Assembly: GCA_028551475.1 (NCBI GenBank)
Contig: CM052361.1
Coordinates: 10,237,501-10,301,500 of the forward strand
Direction of reading: 5' to 3'
DNA length: 64,000 bases
From: Casuarina equisetifolia
Taxonomy: Eukaryota > Streptophyta > Magnoliopsida > Fagales > Casuarinaceae
Made by a program: the position numbers and the translations under genes. This document shows, one piece after another, positions 36,265 to 48,941 of the stretch. The notes under the pieces were generated by a model, which made no database searches, was not told where the DNA came from, and saw only the letters and a program-made list of their open reading frames with translations. How positions within the stretch are numbered: position 1 is the first letter of the stretch; every line of letters begins with the position of its first letter.

Positions 36265-39200
36265 GCATGTCGGGAATTCCCTTTCGTACAATTACCTTTA
36301 CTAACCCCTCAAAAAAAAAAAAAAATCTGCTGAACCACCAAAACACAAAAAGAAGAAACAGTAACTAATCATAGCATTCGCTGCACAAATTGATTATGTA
36401 ATGTTAGTTTACTCCTGACCATCCTCCTCCCATGAAAAAGCAACAATTAATCATGTCACGTGTTAGTTGAATAAAGGGGATTGCATTAAACATGAAAAGA
36501 TTTCGCTTTTTCAGCACCATCTTTGATCGAGCTATTTGAACCAAAGAAAAAGTTAGAAACTGTAAGGTTTAAGTTTCTAGATTTTTATTAATATCTTTAA
36601 CAGTTCCTAAGATATCTTGTTATTCTTTGATCAAACAATTAAGATTTTATTGATCAATATTTATAATTTTAAAATTATTTTTTTAACAAAAATCATTTAA
36701 AAAAGAAAACACTTTTACGTTAAAAAATGTAATATATTAATATACTAACAATTTATAACATACATCCATATGGGTGCATAGAAATGATATATAACCATAG
36801 ATGATGAGATATTCCAAATTATTGTAATAGACTTATTAATTATTTGTTAAAATTATTTTGGAACAAACCTACTAGTATACCAGTTATTTAAGACACTTAT
36901 CCGGATTTTGAGCAAAATTATCCCAATAATTCTCGCATAAAAAGGTAAAAGAGAGGGAGATGGGATTCTTTAAGAAAGAAAATGAGGAGTGAATGTTACG
37001 CTCCCATTTCTATCAGGAAAGTAGTCGGAAAAGAAAGGGTCTTTACCCTTCACTAGTGTTGTACTCCATAGCAATGTAAACGTCAGTGTCTTATAGTACC
37101 CTACTATCTGGCAATAATAGTGTAGGTGTTGAGGTCCTGCAGGCGCTGAGGGGCCGCCAACATTGATAGCAACAGGATATCAAGTTTGAATACGAAGTTC
37201 GAGGAACATCGGACGGTGCAAATGTGAGAAGAAAGTACTTATCTGCGCAAGAGTGTGCAGAGATTTATTAATTGAGTAAAGGCCTTTTTTTACAGTGATG
37301 ACAGTACAGTACAAAAGATCCCCTCACGCAACAGATGACGCCATTACAGTGCTTTCTTTCGTAACTTCATTTCTTCTCAGCTTCAGTTTTTCACCCTTAA
37401 ATAATATTAACAATAGAGTTTTACAGTTGGATTTGTTTTCTTCCAAAAATCCACAGTATGAAACCGAAACACCGTTCCTTCGAATGACGGGAAAATCGGG
37501 GGAGCCCTCTTGTCTGAAGCAAAAGATTTGTCCCGGGTCCATGACCGATGGTGAAAAAGAGTTTCCAGGATTGATAAGAACGTTAGCATGACGATGTCAC
37601 CTGCACATCCCCATCTCTATCAACAGTGTTGCAGTTCAGCTTGTCAGGTTGAGACGCCTCGCGGAGTGAACTTCCTTCCCTTTCATGTGTTCTTTTTTAC
37701 AAGGAATTCTCTTCGCGTTTCCGGGGGCCATTAAAACTTGCGCAGAAATGGTTGAACTTAAAGAGAATGTCTCACTGCTCTCAAGATCTTCCCAAATCAT
37801 CCTAGGTCATGTTCCTGATACTGAAAATATCCAAACCTTTCGGTTTCGGAAGGGGCGAATTCTGAAGAGTTAGCAAACTCCCTTCCCCCCATTAGAGAAC
37901 TATATTGTAAGAGCTACAAAACATTCAAGTTTTTACCATAAATCCTCTCGATATTTCTATAAAGTGTTACAGGACAAGAAACATCGCAACTGACCTGATC
38001 GATTGACACATGTGCCTCGACGCCGCGATGATCAGAGCAGAAAACCAGGAATCCGGAAACCGGATGACAACATGGAAAGACATTATATTGTAGGGCTGTG
38101 CAGGATAGTAACTTTCGGAAAGATGTGGGGGGCAGGTGTCTCATTAGATGTTCTCATGTTTAGAAACAGTGCAGGGTCACGGATTGGTCTCGGCTTGCTT
38201 AACACGCCAGACGGTGTATTATCCGCTAATGATTGAGATAGACGAGGAGCCACGCCAACCCTAAAGAAAACAACAGAGGAAAAGAAAAAAAAAACAAAGG
38301 GAAGATGTTTAGGTATTTAAATTATGTAATGGAAAATAAGTGCGGGCTTGCTTCTGTGTCGTGTCTGTCAGAGTGACATGATAGAACTTAACCTCAAAGG
38401 CTAGATATCATAAAAAAAGGAAGAAAACAGACACGTGCTTCAAGTACAAAGCACAAATTTAGTAATTAGAAACGTATGTTCTGCAGTGTTTTTCATACCC
38501 AATTTCACAAACTCCCATTTTAGCGAAGTGAAAATTTCATAAATTAAGCTGGGAAAATTTTAAAAAGGTTCAATAAGTTTATTAATTGATCTAAAAATTT
38601 GAATATATTTGGATATCATGCAATTTTTGATACGTTTTCCATTAACATTAAGCACTTGGTTAAAAATTCCATCTGTCCCTTCTGAGGGTCACGCCAGGGG
38701 CTTCATTGGTCTCCGTCACCATATGCCCAGTAAGCTACGCTATCTTAATCTTTTAGTTGAGTTAGATCTGAGCAAATACTAATATTTTACGTGCAAAATT
38801 AAATCATTGTCCAATCAACTTTACTACTTTTTTACCTGCATCCAACTATCGTAAAGCTCTACTACCACTTAAATTGGTGGTTACGTGTAATCATAATCTC
38901 ATAGACATGCATAAAATAACCTCAAGAATACTTACCTTTCCTTTTGCTTTAGGATCCCTGCCATCTCTTTTAACTTTAAGCTTGGTACTTTAGGTATAAT
39001 ATACCTGTTAGTTTTTGAGTGCTCATCTGCAAGCAGTGTTAAAGGCGCCTCCTTTTACATATAAAAACCGACCTTTTTGGAGATTAAAGTGACCAAAAAC
39101 TTGCAATTTGTGAAAATATGCCCTCTTCCAGCAAAACAAACAAGGAATTAAAATAATTAATCATCCCATTTTAAAATGAGCATTAATATTTTAGCTAGTT

Positions 39201-39634
39201 TGTTATCTCAGGCGAGGACATTTTAGTACTTAAGGAGGGAAACGTTGGGCTTGTTTCTTTTTAGGTTTAGTCTAGTATTCGGAGAAATAATTGAAGGAAG
39301 AAAACCTCGTAAAGCGAGAAGCAAGAAAGCTTTTGGCGGATGAGTGTTGAGAAGGGCAAACTCAGCCTTTCATTCATCGCCCTGTTCCCGCGTTCTCACG
39401 TGCGTCATCATCTCCTCTACCTTACTTAAAAGAGGCAACCCCCAATCAACTGCACAGGGAACTCCGATTTAACTGAGGAAAAAGAAAACATGACCCGAAA
39501 ATCAACAAGACGACAAACACAACCAAACCCCTTTGTCAGAAATATCTGAAACACACACAGTTCTGTTAGTTCGATCATTACCGGAAATAGCCGGTGGTCG
39601 TCCGGTTCCTCGAAACCACAGGAGGGACTGGGTG

Positions 39635-39678
39635 GGAGAGAGAAAGAGAAGAGGAAGAGAAAGAGAAAGAGAGAAAGA
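39635..39678. promoter_or_regulatory. GA-rich tract upstream of BLH9
   Basis: A 44-base run of almost only G and A, made of GAGAGA, AAGAG and GGAAGAG words, about 370-410 bases before the BLH9 ATG. With the (TC)15 tract it is the kind of site bound by plant GAGA-binding BASIC PENTACYSTEINE factors, which are known to act on homeobox genes. The role is inferred. Confidence 0.45.
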
Positions 39679-39906
39679 TTGGTTTTGTAAATTTGTGTTG
39701 CGTTCGTGAGTGTGTGCAATCTCAGTGTGTATGAAGATGCGTGCGTGGAGATAGTACTTTGAGAGCACCCCATGCCCCAATACTCTCAATCAATTTCACG
39801 TATCCACTGCTAACCTGAGCCAGTCCCTGCCATAACTTTTGCTGCTCAGAATAACATCATGATAGCCTCTCATTTCATCACCACCCCATCTCTTTCCCTG
39901 TTTTAG

Positions 39907-39908
<2 letters not shown>

Positions 39909-39938
<30 letters not shown>
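39909..39938 (+). repeat. (TC)15 microsatellite in the BLH9 leader or core promoter
   Basis: Fifteen perfect TC repeats lie 107-136 bases before the BLH9 start codon, followed by more pyrimidine-rich DNA. Y-patch and CT-rich tracts near plant start sites are common; the same tract read on the other strand is a GAGA repeat. Confidence 0.85.
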
Positions 39939-39940
<2 letters not shown>

Positions 39941-40044
39941 GTTCTTGTCCTCTTTAATACCCATAGTACCCCAATCTCTTTACCTTTCTTTCGCTCAGTC
40001 TCTTTGGGTCACAGAGGCTCATTCTCTGAAGAGGGTTTTTGGCT

Positions 40045-43000
40045 ATGGCGGAGGGTTTTGAGCCCTACCATGTTCCACAACAAAGCAGACGGGATAAGCT
40101 CAGAGTAGTCATAGCCCAGAACCACCCTGGTGTTGTGGAAACAACCTCAGCCAACCTTCAAGGCTGCTCAGGTTTGCTCCCGCTCTACGATCCCAGCTCG
40201 CTTCTCCCCTCCGATTTGCTGACCAGTCACGAGTTTCACCACCAGAACCCTCAGCTTTCCGGGCCCAGTTCTGAAGCTTGCAAAGCCAACCAGAGTGGAT
40301 GTGCCGTCAAAGAAGAAAGTGTTAATCTGATGGGGTTCGTGGGAGGCATGATGAATGGCGGCTCGTCTTCTTCTTCGGCTTCTCAAAACCCTTTCATGGA
40401 TCCCCAACACTCTTTGCCTATAAATCCCAGCTCTATCCAAGCCATTAACTGTAACCCTTTTCTTTTTGCCCCTCGAAGTCTTCAGAACCTTCGAGATTTC
40501 GATCAGAGTTATAATGGGGGTGAAGTGGTGTTGTTTAAGCCAGAACCACTCTCTCTATCTTTGTCTTCTCACGCTGCCCATCAAAGCAATCTACCACTGG
40601 AGCTAAATCTTCAACGGTACGGCTCTGGTGGTGGCGGCGGTGGTAATAGTGGTGGGTATGTGATTCCAGGCATTGTTGGTGGGAGTACCTCAGCCTCGAA
40701 CGACGTGTCCCGGAGCTCCGTTCCACTTGGGCCGTTTACGGGCTACGCTTCGGTTCTCAAGGGATCGAGGTTCTTGAGGCCCGCGCAACAGTTGCTGGAG
40801 GAGTTTTGCGATGTCGCGGGTTGTGGAATTTACGCAGAAAAGATTGCGGCGGATTCCGCTTTCATGGACTCTCCCATTGAGAGCCTGAGTGCAAGTGGAA
40901 ATGATGACGATACGCTCAGTTGCGGGGATGGAGCGGAAATCCGGAGAAAGAAGTCGAGGCTCTTTTCGATGCTTGATGAGGTACGCTTCTTTAATTCAAT
41001 GGTGGTTTTCTACTCGTTTGCATTCTGCTGATTCGATTTCCTCTGAAACCGTACAAAGATTGTGAGCGTGAGGACTTGGTCCATGATTGTTGCGCTAAAT
41101 AATTAATCGTTGACCTTGTTTTGATTTTCCTTTCTCGCAAACTCGGGTTTTAGTGGGTTGGGATCCTCCTTCAAGACCGTTCTGTTAGATGGTTTATGAA
41201 ATCCAAGCATTCACTGTATACGCAGTGTCTGGAATGCTTTTTTTTTTTTTTGGTTAATTATTAAATATGTAATTGATTGTTTGAATGCTTGCTTGGCCAT
41301 TGATTTAACCAACGTGCAGCTGGTGATGTTGCATGAATAATGTCATTAATTTGTATTTTTTATAGCTTCCGCAGTTGTTTTCTTTGTGCATTAGATTCTT
41401 TAATGAAGCATAGATGGTCTTGGTGATCGCAAAAAATCATCTTTTTGGAAAAGTGACAGGAGGGAATATATGTTCTGATAGGCATAGAATGAGTTCTGTT
41501 GGGGGCCATCTACACCAGATTTAGGGTGTAGTGTGTATCAAGTGAATCAAAGAATCCATTTGAAATGATTTTATGTTCCCATAAAGTGTGTAAATAAAGC
41601 ATAATGGCATTATAAATTGGATAGATGATTAGGCGTCTGCCCTCTATTCTTGCTCGGTCTCAGTTTATTAATTCAGGAGATGACAAGGGGGAGATATGAA
41701 ACTGCGCCATTGAAAATACAAGGTATCTGCAAAGCAAACCTGATCAGAAAGAATGTAAACAAAAGAATAATTTGCATTTGCTTTATGGAAATAAACTTAG
41801 TAGAACCAATCACGTTAGCTGACGACTGCCTCATGCATAGGGAGGCAACCGATCCCTTCATATGCATCATGTTTCTGTTGCATTGGATTGTGGGTTGCTC
41901 TTCCAATGAGTAGGGACCAATGTTATGTTATCTTTATGCATGTAAAGTTCAATGCCCATGAGGTGAACGGTTTCTGCAAGTATGCCCATGTTTATTGATT
42001 AAAATAAGGTTTTAGTGTAATATACGTTTTGGGCATGAGGAATGTGGCATGTGAGGAGAGATTGATAACAAGGGTAGTTACGGAAACTACGTACCTTTAA
42101 GTAAGGTTATTAGCTGGTGAATTGGCCCACTTTCCCTACACGGGTGGTAGGTCAGGTCCTTGAGTTTGGGATTGCTGGGGACAAAAGTGATGATGGGAAT
42201 GCTTGGTTAGTTTCTTTGAATTATTTATCGTGATAATTCTATTTCAAAGGTATCCTAAAACAACTTTATTTGTGGAAAGGTACAGAAATTTCTTGATCTA
42301 GGAATTCCTACTCTCATACTACGGTGGGGTGCCTCTTGCACTGTAACAGTTATCGGCTTAAAATCAGTTTGACTTTTCCCGGGACATGAAAATTCATGTG
42401 GAGATCTTGAAGGGCAAGATGTAGAATAGAACATCATTGTAGCTTTTCAAGTGGTGTGGTGTATTCATGGGTTGATCTTTTTGGGGCAGCAAGGCAAGGT
42501 AGTATGTATAATAGTGCTTAGGGGTCACTGATATATTTCCTTAAGGATATAGCATAAAGTGGCAATGATGGAAAGCCCAAAAGGTAAATTCTTGTTCCAT
42601 AAGGATATAGCCATCTAGGTTTTGTGCTGCATCTGAAATGGCCGAAAGTAGTTGATTAAAACACCTGAAAGATTAGTACTGTCAGGAATTCCTTATAGAA
42701 CAAGACAAATGTAAAGGAAGATGCTATTTTTGGGTTCAGCATTTCTCTTAATGAAGCTTTCTGATGTCTTGCATCCTTCTGAAACAATATCTTTTGTGAA
42801 ATTTTATCCTCTTGCCTATAAATATGGTTCAAAAATCCTTGGAAAGATATCATTTTTCCAAACTGTTTTTAGGAAAGATTATGGTCCTTTTGATGGCAAG
42901 ACTAATAAGACCATTACTACAAGATTTGGTGCTAGAAGAGTGTGGGTGCATGATGATTTCCGTCCTTGTTTTTTATTTATGGTAAATCAGCTATTGTTGC

Positions 43001-45163
43001 GTCATATTGGTTCCAGGTGTCACCATGATTTCATCCAGTTTTCTAGCAGTGCCGTGGGATTTTGAAGCTTGTAACATTTGATTGGCTCTATTGACTAAAT
43101 CTGTGCATCCAGAAGTGGGATTATTATTTACATTTTGAATAGTTGTCTATTCTTCCCTTTTCAATATAATTGGTTCTAACCACGAAGTTGAAAGCTAACT
43201 GCAGTTGGAGTTTCAGTGTTAGAGCATGGTGTTTTAACAGCCCTGGTGGTGGTGCAGATTAGATTGGTCCTACTACTGGGCTTTTTGTTTAGGTCTTAGG
43301 TTCAAATCATACAGTGAGAGGAGAAGAAGACATGAACGTCCTTCGCGTATGTTTTTATTTTCATTTTTTTTCCCCTTTTGCAAATAGTCTTGGATAAGCC
43401 TGATTGGCAGGCATTGAAGGAATTCCTACACCCGATCCAATCAGATGGGTTTAGAACCAATATGATCCAGGTGGGTTCCTTTCTAAAATTATGACTCTGC
43501 AAGAACAGCGACATCAATGAGGATTGTAATTCTCCGAGTGGCATCCAACGTGTTCCGTTTTGTGTAATTAAACATGTTGCAGTAGATACGTTTGAATTTT
43601 GTTGTGCATCTGACCTGTTCCTTTTGCAAACAATAAAGATTTTGCATCTGATTATGGTAAATTGGATTTTCCTGTAAAGTTGTGGTCTTGATAACATTGG
43701 GTTTAGGCTTTGCTTCAGGATGGATTCCTATTCAATCATCTGTTTGGTAGGATTTATTTTTTTTGTTAATATTCAAGTGTGGGTTATTCTCTACCTAGAC
43801 ACCAATCCTGGTTGATAATCTGTAAGAAGAAATGAGTTGTTTGAGGTATTTTTTTGGCCCTCCAACCTGTTGAATGTTCCTTGTTTCTAACAGATATACA
43901 TGAACGGGAGCAATGGTTAGTATTTTGGACTGATTTTGTAGCTCCATTGTGGAGTAATTTTCTGCTGTTTTCCCATTTTCACTAGGTTTACAGGAGGTAC
44001 AAGCAGTACTATCAACAGATGCAGGCAGTAGTTACGTCGTTTGAGTACGTTGCTGGGCTAGGCAATGCTGCTCCCTATGCGAACCTGGCTATAAAAACTA
44101 TGTCTAAGCATTTCAGGTGCTTGAAGAATGTGATTACAGATCAGCTTCAGTTCACCAATAAGGCTGAGGGTCACGCAACTCATGGGAAAGATGAAGCTCC
44201 AAGGTTTGGGAACACTGATAGGGGCCTTTATTGCCAGAGGCCCATGCACACTGCGGGTTTCCTGGAGCACCAACCTGTTTGGAGACCCCAAAGGGGCCTT
44301 CCCGAACGTGCTGTAACTGTACTCAGGGCTTGGTTGTTCGAACACTTTCTGCATCCGTAAGCAATTTAATTACCCAATAAACTTGCCAGATTATATAATT
44401 TCCTTGATGGTATAACATGACATGTTTTCTGCCCATATTTATGTATAAGCTGACATTCTTTGGTTAATATTCTGATTCAGGTATCCTACTGATACAGACA
44501 AGCTGATGTTGGCTAAACAAACTGGTCTGTCAAGGAGCCAGGTATTGCTTTTCTTCATAAACCCCAGTATTGCTTCCAATTTTGAGTCATTTCCTAGTTA
44601 AATTGACTCGAACCATATTTGTTGTATGCTAGGTTTCTAATTGGTTCATCAATGCAAGAGTGAGGCTTTGGAAGCCAATGGTGGAAGAGATACACATGTT
44701 AGAAACACGGCAAGCGCAAAAAGCTTTACAAAGGGATGATCGCAGTGCCAACAGGTCAAGTGATCATTTAACTTCAGCAAACTCTCTTATATCAGACAAC
44801 CCATCAACCTCTACTCAAAGGGTTCAAGACACTCCATCAAAACGCTCTAGAAATGAACTTGCTATTATACCTGTAGGCAGTGAGGGAGAACAAAACTTAT
44901 CTTATAACTTCTCAAGTCATCCTCATTTGGGTGTGGGTGTGAGTATGGGAGGAGCTAATAGTGGGGTTTCTTTAACATTGGGTCTTCACCAGAACAACGG
45001 GATTGGTTTATCAGAGCCTTTTCCCATCAATGCAGCTCAACGTTTTGGTCTCGGCCTCGAGACAAATGGTGAGGGATACGTCATGGGCGGTTTTGAATCA
45101 CATAATCGGCATTTTGGAAGGGATGTCATTGGAGGACAGCTTTTGCATGACTTTGTGGGTTGA
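40045..45163 (+). CDS. BLH9: BEL1-like homeodomain protein 9 (PENNYWISE/BELLRINGER/REPLUMLESS), 4 exons
   Basis: TALE homeodomain transcription factor that partners KNOX proteins in shoot meristem, internode and fruit patterning. Exons: 40045-40980, 43986-44356, 44481-44541, 44633-45163, GT-AG introns, 632 aa. The start is the ATG at 40045; the open frame extends two codons upstream only through a TTG. Order: BLH9-type N-terminus [16 protein letters not shown] (5-20); EAR-like LSLSL (169-173) in the conserved [16 protein letters not shown] motif [17 protein letters not shown] (241-257); BELL domain about 300-366; homeodomain about 411-471 with the TALE insertion PYP (436-438) and WFINARVR (460-467); ZIBEL-type VSLTLGL (568-574); C-terminus [10 protein letters not shown]. 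The N- and C-termini match Arabidopsis BLH9 as I remember it, so orthology to BLH9 (or its close paralogue BLH8/POUND-FOOLISH) is likely. The 3,005-base first intron splits the BELL domain; two introns fall in the homeobox. Confidence 0.95.
40981..43985 (+). other. Long first intron of BLH9
   Basis: This 3,005-base intron starts GTACGC and ends ACTAG. It contains only unrelated short frames (for example 42721-43065). Failure to splice it would end the protein 16 codons later, leaving the SKY region without the homeodomain. Long introns in plant homeobox genes can carry regulatory sequence; I see no specific element to name. Confidence 0.8.
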
Positions 45164-48100
45164 AGATGTTCAGTTTAAGGCTGTCTGGACATCATCTATT
45201 AATTTGATGGATGTCATACTGACACTTTATCAGTTAGATGAACTTTTATCGGCTCCCAGACTGCAAGCTGACACGAGTGGCTGAATAGTTGTTTGTTATG
45301 TTTTAAGAGGTATGTTACATCACCGCATTGTACACAATCTCTTAGACGCACAACATAAATTATTGGTGTAATATTCTTGTGTAAATTTATATGATAAAAA
45401 AGGATACCATGCGTAGGCCAATCAAATCTGGGTGAGACTGGCCTTCTGTTGTGAAACGAAATCGCCAGATTCGAAACCCTTAATTGCGATCAGAGACAGA
45501 TTTTCACAACAATAATGGGGCCCCAACCTGCATCGTAACCTGGTATGCTTGAACCTCTCGGTTTTCTCGGACTATTCTTCCGAATGGTTTACATGCCATT
45601 ATCTTTTCCACTGTTTAGGTCATCTTTTCCTTGTAAATCATTCCTGATTCTTGCACAGTTGTGAGTATTATTCCAGGCGTTAACCTTTGCTGTTTTATCT
45701 CCTGAAAGTACACCTTCTGACGAACGTCTGGAGTGAGAATTTATGGTTGTTTCAGTGGAAAACGTACTTATGGGGAGTTATAACGCGTAGTGTTCCGTCT
45801 TGTTAAACACATCACCTCATTATGAACATGAACTGCACCATTCCCCACGTAAATTTAAACCTGTTGGAGTCTTCCGACTATAACCTGGGCTCCAGTTTGT
45901 CATGCGTTTTTGTAGTCTCTCAGCCAGCAGCCGGCCGGCTGACTGCACTCAGCGTCCGTTCTAATATTCCACGAGCTAGTCTCCTTTGCATGTAGCTAGT
46001 CCGTAAGAAGACAAAGTTAGATGGTGGAAACTAGGATTTTCTGACTAGGACAAGGAAAGAAGCTAAAATGCTATCTAAAGAAACGAATCTGCCGACAAGC
46101 CTATTTGAAGATAAAATAGTCTTTGCACGGGAGTAAATCAAGCAATGGCGCCGAAGTTGCATCTTTGCTTTTTGCATGGATTATTTTACCCGCCGGAAAA
46201 GCATCTTTCACGATGATTTCAGTAGCTAATGGGTTTCTCATCATACCATTCTGCACCTTTCGATATTATAAAAAAACAAAGAAAGAGTAAATGCTGTACG
46301 CCAGACAAAAGAGGAACAGAAAGCTGGCGGGTGATTCGAGGTTCAACCACCGCCGATTAGGAAGCAATTTTTTATAGTCCTAGTAGATTCGTCCGTGGAC
46401 AGTGTTTGTAGACTTGAATATTATTGATCAGAAGCTGTTTTGTAGTGACTTTATTGCCCACAATTAAAATGCCACTTTTTGGTTGAAGTGACTGGTTGTC
46501 CTGCAGCTTGGCCTCCAAGGAGAAACAAATTATTTAATAGAAGACGGTTCGCCAATTTTACCTAACAAGAACGGGGGCTGGAAAATGGAATTCAGAGACC
46601 ACATCTACTCTCAGTTTTAATATGGGTTTGGTTGTCCTCGGGCTTCCGTTGCAAAGTCCATTGAGAACATACATGGCCCTGTAAATCTGATTTCTAGGAA
46701 CGCCGCAGCCTTGCATTCTTCATTCCCTTCCTTTCTATATCTGATCGAATTCACTGGCACGCTTGAACAGTGATGTTCAAAGAAACTAAGTTTTTAGCAT
46801 GTATTAGAGCCAAGTTTAGAAAGCAACAAACTTGTAGCTCATAATGGTTTGAAAGTTTTACATGAATATATATTCCTTTGTGTTAAAACATAAATAAATG
46901 AAGTATTTTTTTCAACTCTTAAGCTAATTTTTTATTTAACATGAAGAAGAAATTATTACCTCTCAAAATGAAGCTTAGAGTCCACATTCGTAGTGAAATA
47001 ATGTTATAAAAAGAAAGTGTTATTGTCTCAAATAAGGTTTGAAACTAGAATCTCAACATCAATCATGGATTGAAATGGGTTTTGTACATAAAGTTAAAAT
47101 GAGATTTATTAATAAATTAATCTTATTCAACTATTATCTTATTTATAAGATAATCATATCTTTTTTAGTAGAGAATCATATCTTATATAATGGCAAATCC
47201 TATATTATCCAAGTTGGTTATTAGTAACTACATGACTCAAATATTTACCACAACTCTAATTTAAATGCACGTGTATTCTAATGCACATATAATGAGTTAA
47301 AGGTAAGATATGGCCAATTTAACTTATTACATACTTAATAAGATAGTCTTGACTTATTATGATTTCATAAGTTGTACTATGACTTACATTAACTAACACC
47401 ATATTCACAATTAAGGTTAATATATTTTTTATGCAATTAGACTAATATTGTTTATATCAACATACCTTTACAAAAGAGTTAGTTTGTGTTAATTGATATA
47501 AGCCCATGTTAGTTGAAATCACAAATGAGCTAACATAAGGTACTTAGTGTTGTCCAAATTTTGGTATTTTTTTTTTCTAAAAATAAAAAATAAATTCTCT
47601 TTTTACAAAATTGATTTTATACAAGAAATTAATAATATGCTATGATATTAGGCTCTAAGTGTAGAAAGCATTGCCTCTCAGAAATATGAAACTTATAGCT
47701 CATAATATTTGTGAGGGAATGTATAGAACTTAGTCCCTAATGTAATAAGAATGGGGTGATTTACCTAACACTACAAAATATTATTCAAAAAAAAGAAGAA
47801 GTAAAACTATAGCTTACAAGTCAATTATAAGAAGGTTTAAGTATGAGTGAATCGTCCTATTAAACCCTATTTGTATAATTCTTCCTTGTAATATGGTGTG
47901 ATATGACATTTTAGTGGAACTTGTTTTTCTTTTTTTCTTGTTGTCTTTTTCTTTTTTCGATTAACTCAGATACCGGAGGAGGGTGACATGTTTGAACCTC
48001 GACCCCTTTAAGGTCCAGGGACCCTCTTAGTTTGCCACTAATTCAAAGGAAAGTTAACAAAATATGAGCTAGAGTTCAATTGTCCCCTTTTACTCTATGT

Positions 48101-48941
48101 TATATGTGAACAACATAAATGGGAAGGACTTACACAACTTAAATGCTATATGACAATGGAAAGAGTATTGTTTTAAGAAGTTAAGATTAATTTAAAAATT
48201 AATTTAAAGGTTAAAAGATTATTTTTTTAAATATAAATTTCACTTTAGATATATTAATTTCAGACTTTTTTATTACACACCTTTTAATCATATTATAAGA
48301 TCTAAAAGTTTAACTTAAAAATTAGATAATTTTTTTTTAAATTTTAATTTTATTTTTTAAATTTTATCTTTTAATATATAACTTTCTTCCTTCCCACACA
48401 CTGTAAATATAAATCCAAAGTAAGAAGTACAAAATATGTGTTTAACGACACAAACATGGGTGTAAGAAGTAAAACAAAATGTGTTTAACGACACAAGCAT
48501 GGGAGTTGTTAGCGGGTGATAAAAGCAAATTACAAGGAGAAAAGGAAAGACTTTCTCATTAGTTTTTCCAAAGCACGTGGAAAATTGTTGGACCAAACGT
48601 GTGTTACACTGCTTCAAGAGCTGTTTAAAAAGAAAATAAATAAAAAAAGCAAAAAAATAAATAAATAATAAAAAGAAAAGAAAAAGGGAAAAGCAAGGAA
48701 AGGACTTCTACGTTCAAATGTCCCATGGTTCCTCAGTATATTCCTTGCAGCTTGAGGTTTTCCACTAGGGTTTCTGGTCTCTTTCTTCCTATCTTGTCCG
48801 CAACTTCCTCAACCCCCCATGATTTCGTGGTTTTTCAATCCTTGCGTTTTGGAGATTCCTCAACCATCGTTTAGGCGCAGGTGAGAGCAAGCTGACCCAC
48901 TTGTGCACGCCAAGTATTGGCAAGAGACACAGAGAGAGGCT
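45164..48941. other. Intergenic region between BLH9 and the mitochondrial carrier
   Basis: 45164-46800 is GC-balanced and includes the BLH9 3' UTR; 46800-48700 is very AT-rich. A short tandem duplication lies at 48420-48504. No gene recognised; the last 200 bases are the carrier's promoter and leader. Confidence 0.55.
48420..48504. repeat. Tandem duplication, 2 x about 42 bp
   Basis: Two adjacent copies begin GTAAGAAGTA and both contain GTGTTTAACGACACAA and CATGGG. They differ at a few positions. Confidence 0.85.

Larger units (their letters stand above)
35836..39908. other. Intergenic region upstream of BLH9
   Basis: No gene recognised. It includes a 62-bp tandem duplication at 36141-36264. 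The GC-balanced parts at 37000-38250 and 39300-39900 hold only short frames without domains; the second is probably the BLH9 promoter and leader. Confidence 0.5.

Noticed and set aside
40039-40044. BLH9 start two codons earlier
   Set aside because: The upstream codon is TTG, not ATG. The ATG at 40045 gives the conserved family start.
43210-43320. GGTTCAAATC in the BLH9 intron as a SINE or tRNA B box
   Set aside because: No matching A box lies at the right distance, so it was treated as chance.
48903-48941. Mitochondrial carrier start at 48903
   Set aside because: The codon is GTG. The ATG at 48942 starts the segment that matches the family.
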